DNA from: Sulfitobacter sp.
Lineage (GTDB): Bacteria > Pseudomonadota > Alphaproteobacteria > Rhodobacterales > Rhodobacteraceae
NCBI GenBank assembly: GCA_024636405.1
Contig: JAGXHC010000078.1
Span: forward strand, 1-6,858
Reading direction: 5' to 3'
Length of the DNA stretch: 6,858 nucleotides
This document shows positions 1 to 6,091 of the stretch, one piece after another; within the stretch, counting starts at the first letter, position 1; each line of letters opens with the position of its first letter. The notes below the pieces were generated by a model. That model saw only the letters and a program-made list of their open reading frames with translations. It did not search any database and was not told where the DNA came from. Both the position numbers and the translations under genes were made by a program.

Positions 1-2
1 AC

Positions 3-548
3 GCCTCGCCACTGAAATGGGTCGTGATGTTCGCGCCGCTGGCTTTTGTCTTCGGTCTTGGTGCGGCGCTGAACCGTATCTCCGCCGCGACCGCACAGCT
101 GGTGTTCTACGTCTTTGCCGCAGTGATGGGCGTGTCCCTCAGCTCGATCTTTCTGGTCTTCACTGGTTATTCGATTGCCCAGGTATTCCTGATCACCTCG
201 ATCGCCTTTGCGGGCCTGTCCTTGTGGGGCTACACCACAAAGAAGGACATCTCGGGTTGGGGAAGCTTCCTGATCATGGGCGTCATCGGCCTGATCGTGG
301 CATCTATCGTGAATATCTTCCTTGCCTCTTCGGCGCTGATGTTTGCCATTTCCGCGCTTGGCGTGCTGATCTTCGCGGGTCTCACGGCCTATGACACCCA
401 GAAGATCAAGACTGAGTATCTGGCCCACGCCAGTTCCGCCGACAGCGAATGGCTGGGCAAGGCCGCCATCATGGGCGCGCTGAGCCTGTACCTGGACTTC
501 ATCAACATGTTCGTGATGTTGCTGCACCTGTTCGGCAATCGCGAATAG
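3..548 (+). CDS. Bax inhibitor-1/YccA family membrane protein, 5' end missing
   Basis: The frame is open from the window edge to a TAG at 546-548, giving 181 residues that begin ASPLKWVVMF. A GTG and an ATG at 24-29 lie within the conserved stretch and are unlikely to be the real start. Six hydrophobic segments follow one another, at about fragment residues 5-22, 31-52, 58-76, 86-107, 110-129 and 157-176. The family signature is clear near the C-terminus: GLTAYDTQKIK (residues 126-136) and then SLYLDFINMF (161-170). In the structurally studied bacterial homologue YetJ, paired aspartates in these positions form a pH-sensitive centre for calcium leak; here they are D131 and D165. Family members in alphaproteobacteria are usually about 240-260 residues, so roughly 70 residues lie outside the window. 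The protein would sit in the inner membrane. The exact physiological role in bacteria is poorly defined; the family call is firm. Confidence 0.93.
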   Translation, partial: ASPLKWVVMFAPLAFVFGLGAALNRISAATAQLVFYVFAAVMGVSLSSIFLVFTGYSIAQVFLITSIAFAGLSLWGYTTKKDISGWGSFLIMGVIGLIVASIVNIFLASSALMFAISALGVLIFAGLTAYDTQKIKTEYLAHASSADSEWLGKAAIMGALSLYLDFINMFVMLLHLFGNRE

Positions 549-570
549 CCTGCCTACACCTCAGGTATAT

Positions 571-605
571 AAGGGCCGGTCCTGCAAGGGAGCGGCCCTT
601 TTTAT
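571..605 (+). terminator. Rho-independent terminator of the BI-1 family gene
   Basis: A perfect 8-bp stem, AAGGGCCG (571-578) with CGGCCCTT (593-600), runs straight into five Ts (599-603). The loop can fold further: TCCT (580-583) pairs with AGGG (587-590, one G-U pair) around GCA. It lies 22 bases after the TAG of the membrane-protein gene and closes that transcript. No second gene follows on the plus strand, which agrees with a transcript end here. Confidence 0.85.
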
Positions 606-730
606 TGCTTCACCAGTAGCGGCACGCGGCCCGATCCACGTGCAATAAGGTAAAGCTCGGGCACATGCGCGGCGCCGGGCCTTCGCCGTTCACGCAACCA
701 TAAAACGTGTTGTCGCCGTTCTGCGCTATT

Positions 731-772
731 CTTTTGGCCCAAAATATCCCGGGGTCTGGGGCAGCGCCCCAG
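731..772 (-). terminator. Hairpin plus GGATATTTTGGGCCAAAAG element downstream of the VIT gene
   Basis: On the minus strand, CTGGGGC (772-766) and GCCCCAG (762-756) form a perfect 7-bp stem with a 3-base loop, followed by ACCCCGGGATATTTT and then GGGCCAAAAG. I recall this combination, a GGGGC hairpin followed by a GGATATTT(T)GG block, as common after genes in Rhodobacteraceae genomes, where it probably acts in transcript 3'-end formation. Here it starts 84 bases after the stop codon of the VIT-family gene. There is no run of Ts directly after the stem, so it is not a textbook intrinsic terminator. The rest of the 606-856 gap shows no gene I can support on either strand. Confidence 0.5.
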
Positions 773-856
773 CCGGTCCTGACTGCCCAAGTGGCCCGAA
801 ATCATTCAGCCGCATTTACCGAACTTACGCCACTGTCACTGGCGATTCTTATGTGC

Positions 857-1546
857 TCAGGCCAACACCTCGAACAGCTGCCCGACGCCAGCGGTCACAG
901 CCATCGCGAGGCTTCCCCACAAAACGACCCGCCGTACCGCAGGCCCAATGGGTGCACCACCCAGACGCGCGCCGCCACTGCCCAGTAGCACCAGCGCAAT
1001 CACCGCCACGATCGCCACCGCGATTCCTGACCAACTCAAAGGCGCTGCGATGGCTGCAAGCAGCGGCAAACCGCCCCCAAGGCCAAACGCCAACGCCGAG
1101 GCCCCTGCCGCCTGCATCGGGTCCGCCTGCCCGGCAAGCCCGAACATGCCTAATTCCTCGCGGGCGTGGGCGCCCAGTGCGTCATGGTCGGTCATCTGCG
1201 CGGCCACCTCCAGCGCCAGATCGCTTTCCACGCCCCGACCTTCCAGCCCCTCGGCAAGCTCGCTCAGCTCATAATCCGGGTCTTCGATCAACGCGACGCG
1301 TTCACGCTCCAGATCCGCGCGTTCCACGTCCGCTTGCGCAGAGACGGACACGTATTCCCCCGCAGCCATTGACAACGCCCCTGCGGTCAGCCCGGCCAGT
1401 CCGGTCAGGACAACGTTGCCATGCCCCATGCCCGCAGCAGTAACGCCGACCAGCAGGCTGGCCGACGATACGATGCCATCGTTCGCCCCCAGCACGGCGG
1501 CGCGCAGCCAATTGCTGCGGTTAATGTAGTGACCTTCTTTGGGCAT
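857..1546 (-). CDS. VIT1/CCC1-family Fe2+/Mn2+ transporter
   Basis: The product has 229 residues. The VIT/CCC1 family moves ferrous iron or manganese across membranes, usually out of the cytosol. Visible order: a first transmembrane segment containing GANDGIVSSASLLVGV (20-35), a second ending in GALSMAAGEYVSV (56-68), a charged cytoplasmic region rich in Glu, Asp and His (about 69-133), then three hydrophobic segments (about 147-169, 173-190 and 205-227). This is the five-helix plus acidic metal-binding-domain layout of plant and yeast VIT1/CCC1, and length is normal for bacterial members. M60 and E64 in the second segment match conserved pore residues of the family. The ATG at 1546 has AGGA (1559-1556) nine bases upstream. 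The gene stands 71 bases after the small lipoprotein gene on the same strand. I saw no recognisable Fur or Irr operator upstream, so iron control is not shown. The substrate (Fe or Mn) cannot be told from sequence. Confidence 0.93.
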   Translation of the reverse strand: MPKEGHYINRSNWLRAAVLGANDGIVSSASLLVGVTAAGMGHGNVVLTGLAGLTAGALSMAAGEYVSVSAQADVERADLERERVALIEDPDYELSELAEGLEGRGVESDLALEVAAQMTDHDALGAHAREELGMFGLAGQADPMQAAGASALAFGLGGGLPLLAAIAAPLSWSGIAVAIVAVIALVLLGSGGARLGGAPIGPAVRRVVLWGSLAMAVTAGVGQLFEVLA

Positions 1547-1617
1547 CGTGAACTGTCCTGTAAATCAAACCTGCGGACAGGGTCGCGAAACGCCCTGAAA
1601 CATCAAAGGATCAATGA

Positions 1618-1746
1618 TCAGAAGGGCTCGGAGCCGATCCCAGTAAATCCGATGCCGTGGCTGACATTCGCGGGTGGATGATCAATATCGGTGCAGGCCG
1701 CGATCAATGCGGCACAGGTCAGCAGAATGAGTGTCTTTAAGGGCAT
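1618..1746 (-). CDS. Small 42-residue lipoprotein, function unknown
   Basis: The protein reads MPLKTLILLTCAALIAACTD and continues to a C-terminal GIGFTGIGSEPF. Lys4 followed by a hydrophobic stretch and the lipobox I-A-A-C (cysteine 18) predicts export, lipid attachment and cleavage by signal peptidase II, leaving a mature peptide of only 25 residues. Thr at +2 gives no inner-membrane retention signal by E. coli rules, so outer-membrane placement is expected. The ATG at 1746 is chosen over an in-frame TTG or other codons further up because AAGGAA (1757-1752) lies at a good distance before it and because it puts the signal peptide at the N-terminus. I recognise no functional domain. The HGIGFTG stretch resembles QGVGFNG in the larger lipoprotein at 3370-4119. 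It sits between rpmG and the VIT gene, separated from rpmG by a terminator, so it probably has its own promoter. Confidence 0.75.
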   Translation of the reverse strand: MPLKTLILLTCAALIAACTDIDHPPANVSHGIGFTGIGSEPF

Positions 1747-1777
1747 GTCCGTTTCCTTGGCAGAGGAGTGTGGATCA

Positions 1778-1806
1778 GGTATCGCCCCTTGCCGCGCCCA
1801 AAGCAA
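1778..1806 (-). promoter_or_regulatory. Candidate promoter of the small lipoprotein gene
   Basis: On the minus strand TTGCTT (1806-1801) and GATACC (1783-1778) are spaced by 17 bases, about 32 bases before the start codon and after the rpmG terminator. The -35 shares four bases with consensus; the -10 is weak, as is common in this group. It is the best candidate by eye only. Confidence 0.35.
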
Positions 1807-1835
1807 CCGGGGAAGCGCGGATGTGGTGAAATGCG

Positions 1836-1862
1836 AAAGACCGCGCTAGTGGCGCGGCCTTT
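1836..1862 (-). terminator. Terminator hairpin of rpmG
   Basis: An 11-bp stem forms between 1862-1852 (minus strand AAAGGCCGCGC) and 1846-1836 (GCGCGGTCTTT) with one G-U pair and a 5-base loop. The right arm ends in TCTTT. It lies 26 bases after the TAA of rpmG, the expected place for its terminator. The U-tract is short, so termination efficiency is uncertain. Confidence 0.75.
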
Positions 1863-1887
1863 GGAAATTCTGTAAAAGGCGGCGATC

Positions 1888-2055
1888 TTACTTGATCTTG
1901 CCTTCTTTATAATCAACGTGCTTGCGCACGACGGGGTCGTACTTTTTGATGACCATCTTCTCGGTCATGGTGCGCGCGTTCTTCGTGGTGACGTAGAAAT
2001 GGCCCGTGCCCGCGGACGAGTTCAGACGGATCTTGATCGTGGTTGGCTTTGCCAT
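1888..2055 (-). CDS. rpmG: 50S ribosomal protein L33
   Basis: The 55-residue product begins [18 protein letters not shown] and ends DYKEGKIK. It is the usual length, and the core ([28 protein letters not shown] in family terms, split here as [12 protein letters not shown] at 17-28 and [11 protein letters not shown] at 37-47) is characteristic of L33. It is the cysteine-free type that does not bind zinc, the normal form in alphaproteobacteria. L33 is a small basic protein of the large subunit near the E site. A longer frame continues 29 codons upstream, but the ATG at 2055 is the true start: AGGAG (2068-2064) lies eight bases before it and the protein then matches the family N-terminus. It is monocistronic: a promoter lies about 60 bases upstream and a terminator hairpin follows. 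Confidence 0.97.
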   Translation of the reverse strand: MAKPTTIKIRLNSSAGTGHFYVTTKNARTMTEKMVIKKYDPVVRKHVDYKEGKIK

Positions 2056-2114
2056 CTTTTCTTCTCCTGCTGCACCGCCCGCCGCCAGCGGGGTGCGTGA
2101 ATCCTGAAGCTTGG

Positions 2115-2142
2115 CTTCTAAGGATGTCGGGGGCCGAGTCAA
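2115..2142 (-). promoter_or_regulatory. Candidate rpmG promoter
   Basis: On the minus strand TTGACT (2142-2137) and TAGAAG (2120-2115) are 16 bases apart. The expected transcription start near 2108 gives a leader of about 50 bases before the rpmG ATG. TTGAC is the strongly conserved part of housekeeping promoters in this group. The -10 overlaps a short inverted repeat, GAAGC-CAA-GCTTC (2118-2106). Confidence 0.55.
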
Positions 2143-2172
2143 CCGCTATTTCCGGCGCCACCCCCACGACAT

Positions 2173-2197
2173 GGCGGAAAATTTGAAATTTTTCGCC
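2173..2197. repeat. 25-base near-perfect inverted repeat between rnpB and rpmG
   Basis: GGCGGAAAATTT (2173-2184) and AAATTTTTCGCC (2186-2197) are complementary at 11 of 12 positions with a G-T pair at the other, around a single central G. The centre is AT-rich and the ends are GC. It lies about 30 bases upstream of the rpmG -35 box and about 60 bases past the 3' end of rnpB. It could be an operator, a bent AT-rich upstream activator of rpmG, or a processing or termination structure on the rnpB transcript. No U-run follows it on either strand. Confidence 0.6.
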
Positions 2198-2256
2198 TGT
2201 CTCGCATCCAAAGAACCCGCTTCCCGCCAGATGTAACGCATCCGGTGGAAAAATAT

Positions 2257-2669
2257 GCGCGGAAGGCCTGTAAGCCGGATTCTGTGCCTGCCTTGCGACA
2301 GGTGATGACCATTCCTCTGACCGCACCGTTACCGATGCAGCTACAGCTGCCAACCCGGACCTGCTGGGGCAGAAGCAGCCCCGCCATTCACCGTTACCGG
2401 ATCAGGCACGCGGTCCCTATTTGGCATTGCTCCCGGTGGGGCTTGCCATGCCGCCGCTGTTGCCAGCCGCGCGGTGGGCTCTTACCCCACCGTTTCACCC
2501 TTACCAACCCCGTGGTATCGGTTGCCCGACCTTTGGGATGGCGGTCTGTTTTCTGTGGCGCTGTCCGTCGGGTTACCCCGCCCGGGCGTTACCCGGCACC
2601 GTTTCTTCTGGGAGTCCGGACTTTCCTCGACCACGTTACCGCAGCCGCGGCCATCCAGCCTTCCGCGCC
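2257..2669 (-). ncRNA. rnpB: RNase P RNA (catalytic RNA, type A)
   Basis: This is the ribozyme that cleaves the 5' leader from precursor tRNAs, together with the RnpA protein. On the minus strand the 5' universal core GAGGAAAGTCCGGACT is at 2628-2613 and the 3' universal core ACAGAATCCGGCTTA at 2285-2271; these form the P4 pseudoknot and catalytic centre. Between them are the specificity-domain segments GGTAAGGGTGAAACGG (2507-2492) and GGTAAGAGCCCACCG (2487-2473). The ends are fixed by helix P1: GCGCGGAAGGC (2668-2658) pairs perfectly over 11 bases with GCCTTCCGCGC (2267-2257). The total of about 413 bases is usual for alphaproteobacteria. Just past P1 the minus strand reads ATATTTTT (2256-2249), a likely 3' end. 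Exact ends may differ by a few bases. It lies directly after the amidase gene on the same strand. Confidence 0.96.
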
Positions 2670-2675
2670 CGCCTG

Positions 2676-2704
2676 CCCTAGCGCCATTGCGCGGGGCCCG
2701 TCAA
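2676..2704 (-). promoter_or_regulatory. rnpB promoter, overlapping the amidase stop codon
   Basis: On the minus strand TTGACG (2704-2699) and CTAGGG (2681-2676) are separated by exactly 17 bases, and the predicted start around 2670 falls at the 5' edge of helix P1. A strong -35 with a weak GC-containing -10 is typical of stable-RNA promoters in Rhodobacteraceae. The TGA stop of the amidase gene (2703-2701) is inside the -35 hexamer. Confidence 0.7.
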
Positions 2705-3366
2705 TGGCTGTCGGGAAGTGCTGCTATATCGGCAGGGCAAAACGGCCCGGTGGCCTGGGGCCTGAACCGAAGCCGCACAGCAGTCAGAAGCGTGGCGTCA
2801 TCCACGTCAGCGGAATATCCCACCGCCTGCGCCGCGCGCCGAAAAGCCACCGCATCGGATGTGGCCGCCGCCGTTTCATTGCCGCCCGGCACCGCCAGCC
2901 CCTGCCGCGCAAGCCGCGCCCAGTCAAACCGTCGGCCGGGATCGGCCTTGCGCCCCGGCGCCATGTCGGAATGACCGATCACACCTGACGCGGGGATATG
3001 CCAACGCTCCATAATGCCGCGCAGCAAGGCTTCAAGCCTGGCCATCTGCGGCTCGGAAAACGGATGTGTGCCACGGTTGTCCAACTCGATCCCGATGGAA
3101 CGGGAGTTGATATCATCCTGACCGGCCCAAGTGCCCTGCCCCGCATGCCATGCGCGCTGGGTCTCATCGACCATGGCGGTGACCGCGCCGGTCCCGGAGA
3201 TCAGATAATGCGCTGACACCTCGGCTGCGGGATCACACAGCCGCGCAACTGCTTCGCGTGCGGATTGCATTGCGGTGTAATGGATCACGATCAGACTGGG
3301 CAGCAGGCCACCGCGACGCGGACCGCAGTTCGGTGAGGCGCGCCAGACCACGTCTTGCACGCCCAT
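2701..3366 (-). CDS. N-acetylmuramoyl-L-alanine amidase, AmpD/AmiD type (Amidase_2)
   Basis: The 221-residue zinc enzyme would cleave the amide bond between N-acetylmuramic acid (or its anhydro form) and L-alanine in peptidoglycan fragments. Numbering from the ATG, IVIHYTAM gives zinc ligand H29, and GHSDMAPGRKADPG (131-144) gives ligands H132 and D142 with the catalytic lysine K140. E94 in IGIELDN matches the catalytic Glu of AmpD, and RAWHAG (71-76) is also typical. After the catalytic domain, residues about 170-210 form a small helical region with AVRLRFRP, like the C-terminal peptidoglycan-binding part of E. coli AmiD. No signal peptide or lipobox is visible, so it may act in the cytoplasm like AmpD in cell-wall recycling. 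The ATG at 3366 is three bases after the stop of the lipoprotein gene (TGA-TTG-ATG), which suggests coupled translation; the TTG at 3369 is a possible alternative start. The stop overlaps the rnpB promoter. Confidence 0.92.
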   Translation of the reverse strand: MGVQDVVWRASPNCGPRRGGLLPSLIVIHYTAMQSAREAVARLCDPAAEVSAHYLISGTGAVTAMVDETQRAWHAGQGTWAGQDDINSRSIGIELDNRGTHPFSEPQMARLEALLRGIMERWHIPASGVIGHSDMAPGRKADPGRRFDWARLARQGLAVPGGNETAAATSDAVAFRRAAQAVGYSADVDDATLLTAVRLRFRPQATGPFCPADIAALPDSH

Positions 3367-3369
3367 CAA

Positions 3370-4119
3370 TCAGCTCTTTTGCGCGGCCCGGCGAAACGGG
3401 GATGGATCCCAGTCACAGGCGAATCCGTCACCGTCAGGGTCCATGCCGTCCCGGTCACGTTCCGGCCCGCCATTGGCCAGGAATGCAATCTGGGCCTGAT
3501 CAGGATGGCTGTACTCCGCGCAGGAGCGCGCGTATTTCGCGGCCTTGTTAAAGCCACCGCGCGAATAGACCTTGGTGCCACGCGCATGATTGCTTTGCAG
3601 GGCATAGGCCACGATATTGGGTCCGGCATCGGCACGGTCCGGCAGCGCTTCGGGCTGAACCACTTGATATTGCGCGCGATTTGCGGCGATGCGTGCGGCG
3701 TCGTCCCCAATGCTGCGCTGTCCGGACACCGCATCAAAGCTGTTTTCGTTGCTAATGCCTGCGTCGTTCAGCACGGGAGGCGGCGGATTGGACGGGCTGG
3801 CCTGCAACGGCTCCAGCCCGGAGGTGACGGACGCATCGCCGCCAGCCGCGATACCCGCGCCCGGACGGGTGGCCGCCAGAATGCGGGCGGTCTGTGCCGC
3901 TGTCGCTTCGGCAGAGCCGTCGTCAATCGGCGTCAATGCTGCTTCAGATACTGATGCAGGTGCCGGCACTGCGTCGCCGGTCAGTGCCGCGTCGCGGTCC
4001 GCCTGCTGCTGCTCGAACGATCCGTTGAACCCCACGCCCTGACCCGAATCCGGAATGGCAGGCTGACAGGCGGCCAGGGCCATGCCGACAGCCATAAGGG
4101 TTATTGTGCGTATCATCAT
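3370..4119 (-). CDS. Lipoprotein with C-terminal excalibur-like calcium-binding domain
   Basis: The product has about 249 residues. The N-terminus MMIRTITLMAVGMALAACQP has a classical L-A-A-C lipobox with Cys18, and Gln at +2 predicts outer-membrane sorting. Just after it comes PDSGQGVGFNG (23-33). Residues about 40-160 are Ala-, Asp-, Ser- and Pro-rich with a PPPP run (113-116) and look disordered. The C-terminus is folded: C200 opens the segment CAEYSHPDQAQIAFLANGG, then DRDGMDPDGDGFACDWDP (222-239). The D-x-D-G-D-G-x-x-C pattern is that of excalibur domains, thought to bind calcium; C200 and C235 could form a disulphide. Start: the second ATG (4116) has AGG seven bases upstream and the first (4119) four, so either may be used. 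It lies 34 bases after gatA and three bases before the amidase start codon. The function is not known; an envelope role with the amidase is inferred from position. Confidence 0.85.
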   Translation of the reverse strand: MMIRTITLMAVGMALAACQPAIPDSGQGVGFNGSFEQQQADRDAALTGDAVPAPASVSEAALTPIDDGSAEATAAQTARILAATRPGAGIAAGGDASVTSGLEPLQASPSNPPPPVLNDAGISNENSFDAVSGQRSIGDDAARIAANRAQYQVVQPEALPDRADAGPNIVAYALQSNHARGTKVYSRGGFNKAAKYARSCAEYSHPDQAQIAFLANGGPERDRDGMDPDGDGFACDWDPSPFRRAAQKS

Positions 4120-4153
4120 CAAACCTGCTCTTTTTCTGCTTTGTCGGGGGCAA

Positions 4154-5641
4154 TTACCACCATTTGTCCGGCTTGGCTACAAAACCTGCACTGCGCTCCA
4201 GCGCATAGGCGGATGACAGCAACTCTGCCTCTTCCCACGGTCGCCCGATCAATTGCAGACCCAAGGGAAGTCCCTGATGATCGCGCCCTGTGGGCACTGC
4301 GATGCCGGGCAATCCAGCCAGATTGACGGTGACGGTAAACACATCATTGAGATACATCGCCACCGGATCGGCATCGGACATTTCACCCAACCCGAACGCC
4401 GCCGACGGGGTGGCAGGGGTCAGAATACTGTCGATACCCCGTGCAAATACCTCTTCGAAATCGCGCTTGATCAGCGTCCGCACCCGTCGCGCGCGGTTAT
4501 AATATGCGTCGTAAAATCCCGCCGACAGCACATAGGTGCCAATCATCACGCGGCGCTGCACCTCAGCGCCAAACCCCTCGGCGCGGGTTTTTTCGTACAT
4601 CTCGGTGATGCCGTCACCCTGTTCCATCTTGGCCCGGTGGCCATAGCGCACCCCGTCATACCGCGCGAGATTTGACGATGCTTCGGCCGGCGCGATGACA
4701 TAATAGGCAGGCAGCGCATATTTTGTGTGGGGCAGCGAAATATCGACAATCTCGGCGCCCGCATCCCGCAGCATGTCGGCGCCGTCCGCCCAGAGCTTTT
4801 CGATCTCGTCGGGCATGCCGTCCATGCGGTATTCCTTTGGGATACCGATCTTCTTGCCCCGCACGTCCCCGGTCAGCGCCGCCTCAAAGTCCGGCACCGC
4901 CAGATCGGCGCTGGTGCTGTCCTTGGCGTCATGGCCTGCCATCGCGCCCAGCATGATCGCCGCATCACGCACGGTCTTTGTCATCGGTCCCGCCTGATCA
5001 AGGCTGGAGGCGAATGCCACCACGCCCCAGCGCGAACAGCGCCCGTAGGTCGGCTTGATCCCCACGATCCCGGTAAAGGCCGCAGGTTGTCTGATCGACC
5101 CGCCGGTATCCGTGCCGGTTGCCGCCAGACACAGGTCCGCCGCCACCGCCGCTGCTGATCCACCAGAAGAACCGCCCGGCGTCAGCGCCGTTTCGTCATT
5201 GCCGCGCCGCCACGGGTTGACGGCATTGCCGTAAACGGAGGTTTCATTGCTGGACCCCATGGCAAACTCATCCATGTTAAGCTTGCCCAGCATGACGGCA
5301 CCTGCGTCAAACAGGTTCTGGCTGACCGTACTTTCGTATTCCGGCAGAAACCCTTGAAGAATACGCGACCCCGCCTGGGACGGCACACCCTTGGTACAGA
5401 ACAGATCCTTGATCCCGATAGGAAGACCGCACATCGCCGGCGCATCCCCTGCCTTGATCTGTGCGTCCGCCTTGTCGGCCTGTTTCAGCGCGATCTCAGG
5501 CGTGTGATGCACAAAGGCATTCAACGCGCCCGCACCGTCAATGGCCGCCAGACAGGCCTGGGTCAATTCCTTCGACGTCACGTCACCTTTGCGCAGCATG
5601 TCGCGCGCTTCGGCCAGCCCCAACTTGTTCAGATCAGTCAT
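4154..5641 (-). CDS. gatA: Asp-tRNA(Asn)/Glu-tRNA(Gln) amidotransferase subunit A
   Basis: GatA is the glutaminase subunit of GatCAB. It releases ammonia from glutamine, which GatB then uses to convert Glu-tRNA(Gln) or Asp-tRNA(Asn) to the correct amide form. The 495-residue protein has the full amidase signature: [10 protein letters not shown] with K78, [15 protein letters not shown] (154-168) with S158, and [14 protein letters not shown] (176-189) with the nucleophile S182. These match the Lys, cis-Ser, Ser triad of S. aureus GatA (K79, S154, S178). The [16 protein letters not shown] segment (191-206) favours true GatA over a generic amidase. Its ATG overlaps the gatC stop by one base (TAATG), so translation is coupled. 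gatB is not in the window, and a separate gatB locus is usual in alphaproteobacteria. No truncation or frameshift is seen. Confidence 0.98.
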   Translation of the reverse strand: MTDLNKLGLAEARDMLRKGDVTSKELTQACLAAIDGAGALNAFVHHTPEIALKQADKADAQIKAGDAPAMCGLPIGIKDLFCTKGVPSQAGSRILQGFLPEYESTVSQNLFDAGAVMLGKLNMDEFAMGSSNETSVYGNAVNPWRRGNDETALTPGGSSGGSAAAVAADLCLAATGTDTGGSIRQPAAFTGIVGIKPTYGRCSRWGVVAFASSLDQAGPMTKTVRDAAIMLGAMAGHDAKDSTSADLAVPDFEAALTGDVRGKKIGIPKEYRMDGMPDEIEKLWADGADMLRDAGAEIVDISLPHTKYALPAYYVIAPAEASSNLARYDGVRYGHRAKMEQGDGITEMYEKTRAEGFGAEVQRRVMIGTYVLSAGFYDAYYNRARRVRTLIKRDFEEVFARGIDSILTPATPSAAFGLGEMSDADPVAMYLNDVFTVTVNLAGLPGIAVPTGRDHQGLPLGLQLIGRPWEEAELLSSAYALERSAGFVAKPDKWW

Positions 5642-5928
5642 TATTCGACCACCTTCGGCACTGCAAAGAATCCTTCACGCGCGTCCGGCGCGTTGGCCAG
5701 CACCGCGCGTTGCTGATTGCCGTCCGTCACCGCGTCCACGCGCCGCCTGAGCACCTGCGGTGTCACGGATGTCATCGGCTCCACACCGTCGATATCCACC
5801 TCTGCAAGTTGCTCGATGAAACCGAGGATGGTGTTGAATTCCTGCGCCAGCGCCGGCAACGCCTCGGGCGCCACCTTGATCCGGGCCAGTTTCGCCACGC
5901 GGGCGGCGGTGCTTTCGTCGATTGACAT
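5641..5928 (-). CDS. gatC: Asp-tRNA(Asn)/Glu-tRNA(Gln) amidotransferase subunit C
   Basis: GatC is the small subunit that wraps around GatA and GatB and stabilises the complex. The 95-residue length is standard. Family features are present: the N-terminal [21 protein letters not shown] (11-31) and the following [21 protein letters not shown] (34-54), which match the VxxLARLxL and LxxVDTxGVEP patterns, and the C-terminal [11 protein letters not shown], which matches the conserved FxVPKV(I/V) ending. The ATG at 5928 is preceded by GAGGG (5940-5936) seven bases away. It is the first gene of the minus-strand set and overlaps gatA by one base. The gene upstream, at 6092, diverges from it. Confidence 0.97.
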   Translation of the reverse strand: MSIDESTAARVAKLARIKVAPEALPALAQEFNTILGFIEQLAEVDIDGVEPMTSVTPQVLRRRVDAVTDGNQQRAVLANAPDAREGFFAVPKVVE

Positions 5929-5954
5929 GGCGTATCCCTCATCTGCTTGTCCGC

Positions 5955-5983
5955 CATTTACCGCTCACAAGACGTGCTCGCAA
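5955..5983 (-). promoter_or_regulatory. Candidate promoter of the gatCA operon
   Basis: On the minus strand TTGCGA (5983-5978) and TAAATG (5960-5955) are spaced by 17 bases, about 27 bases before the gatC start codon. Both hexamers are only partial matches. It lies in the 163-base divergent gap; I found no convincing plus-strand promoter for the hydrolase in the same gap. Confidence 0.35.
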
Positions 5984-6091
5984 GGGCGCGGCGGACTTTG
6001 GGTGTTATCGGGCGGAAAAAATCAGCGCTGCTGCCTCCCTTTGCCGCAATATCGCGCTACAGTCGGCAAAACCCTACAACGGAGAGAAATC

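Noticed and set aside
602..805. Open frames on the minus strand in the gap, one (to a stop at 612-610) reading TFYGCVNGEGPAPRMCPSF
   Set aside because: The frame has no start codon with a ribosome site, passes through the hairpin element, and only about 18 codons follow its first ATG. It could be a gene remnant, but I recognise no family and cannot support it.
853..1443. Plus-strand open frames opposite the VIT gene (853-1443, 948-1274)
   Set aside because: They are antisense shadows of a well-supported transporter gene with Pro- and Arg-rich translations and no ribosome site.
1578..1597. Small hairpin CAGGG/CCCTG between the small lipoprotein gene and the VIT gene
   Set aside because: A five-base stem plus two inner pairs with a bulge and no T-run on either strand is too weak to call a terminator.
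1609..1619. GATCA-A-TGATC inverted repeat at the end of the small lipoprotein gene
   Set aside because: It overlaps the stop codon, is short, and has no second copy nearby; chance is sufficient.
2245..2988. Long plus-strand open frames across 2245-2988 and 2474-2974
   Set aside because: They are antisense to rnpB and the amidase gene. Translations are rich in Arg, Pro and Cys with no domain, as expected for GC-rich shadow frames.
5717..6091. Extended N-terminus of the plus-strand hydrolase frame
   Set aside because: The 125 codons before 6092 run antisense to gatC and through the divergent gap. The family N-terminus and ribosome site place the start at 6092.
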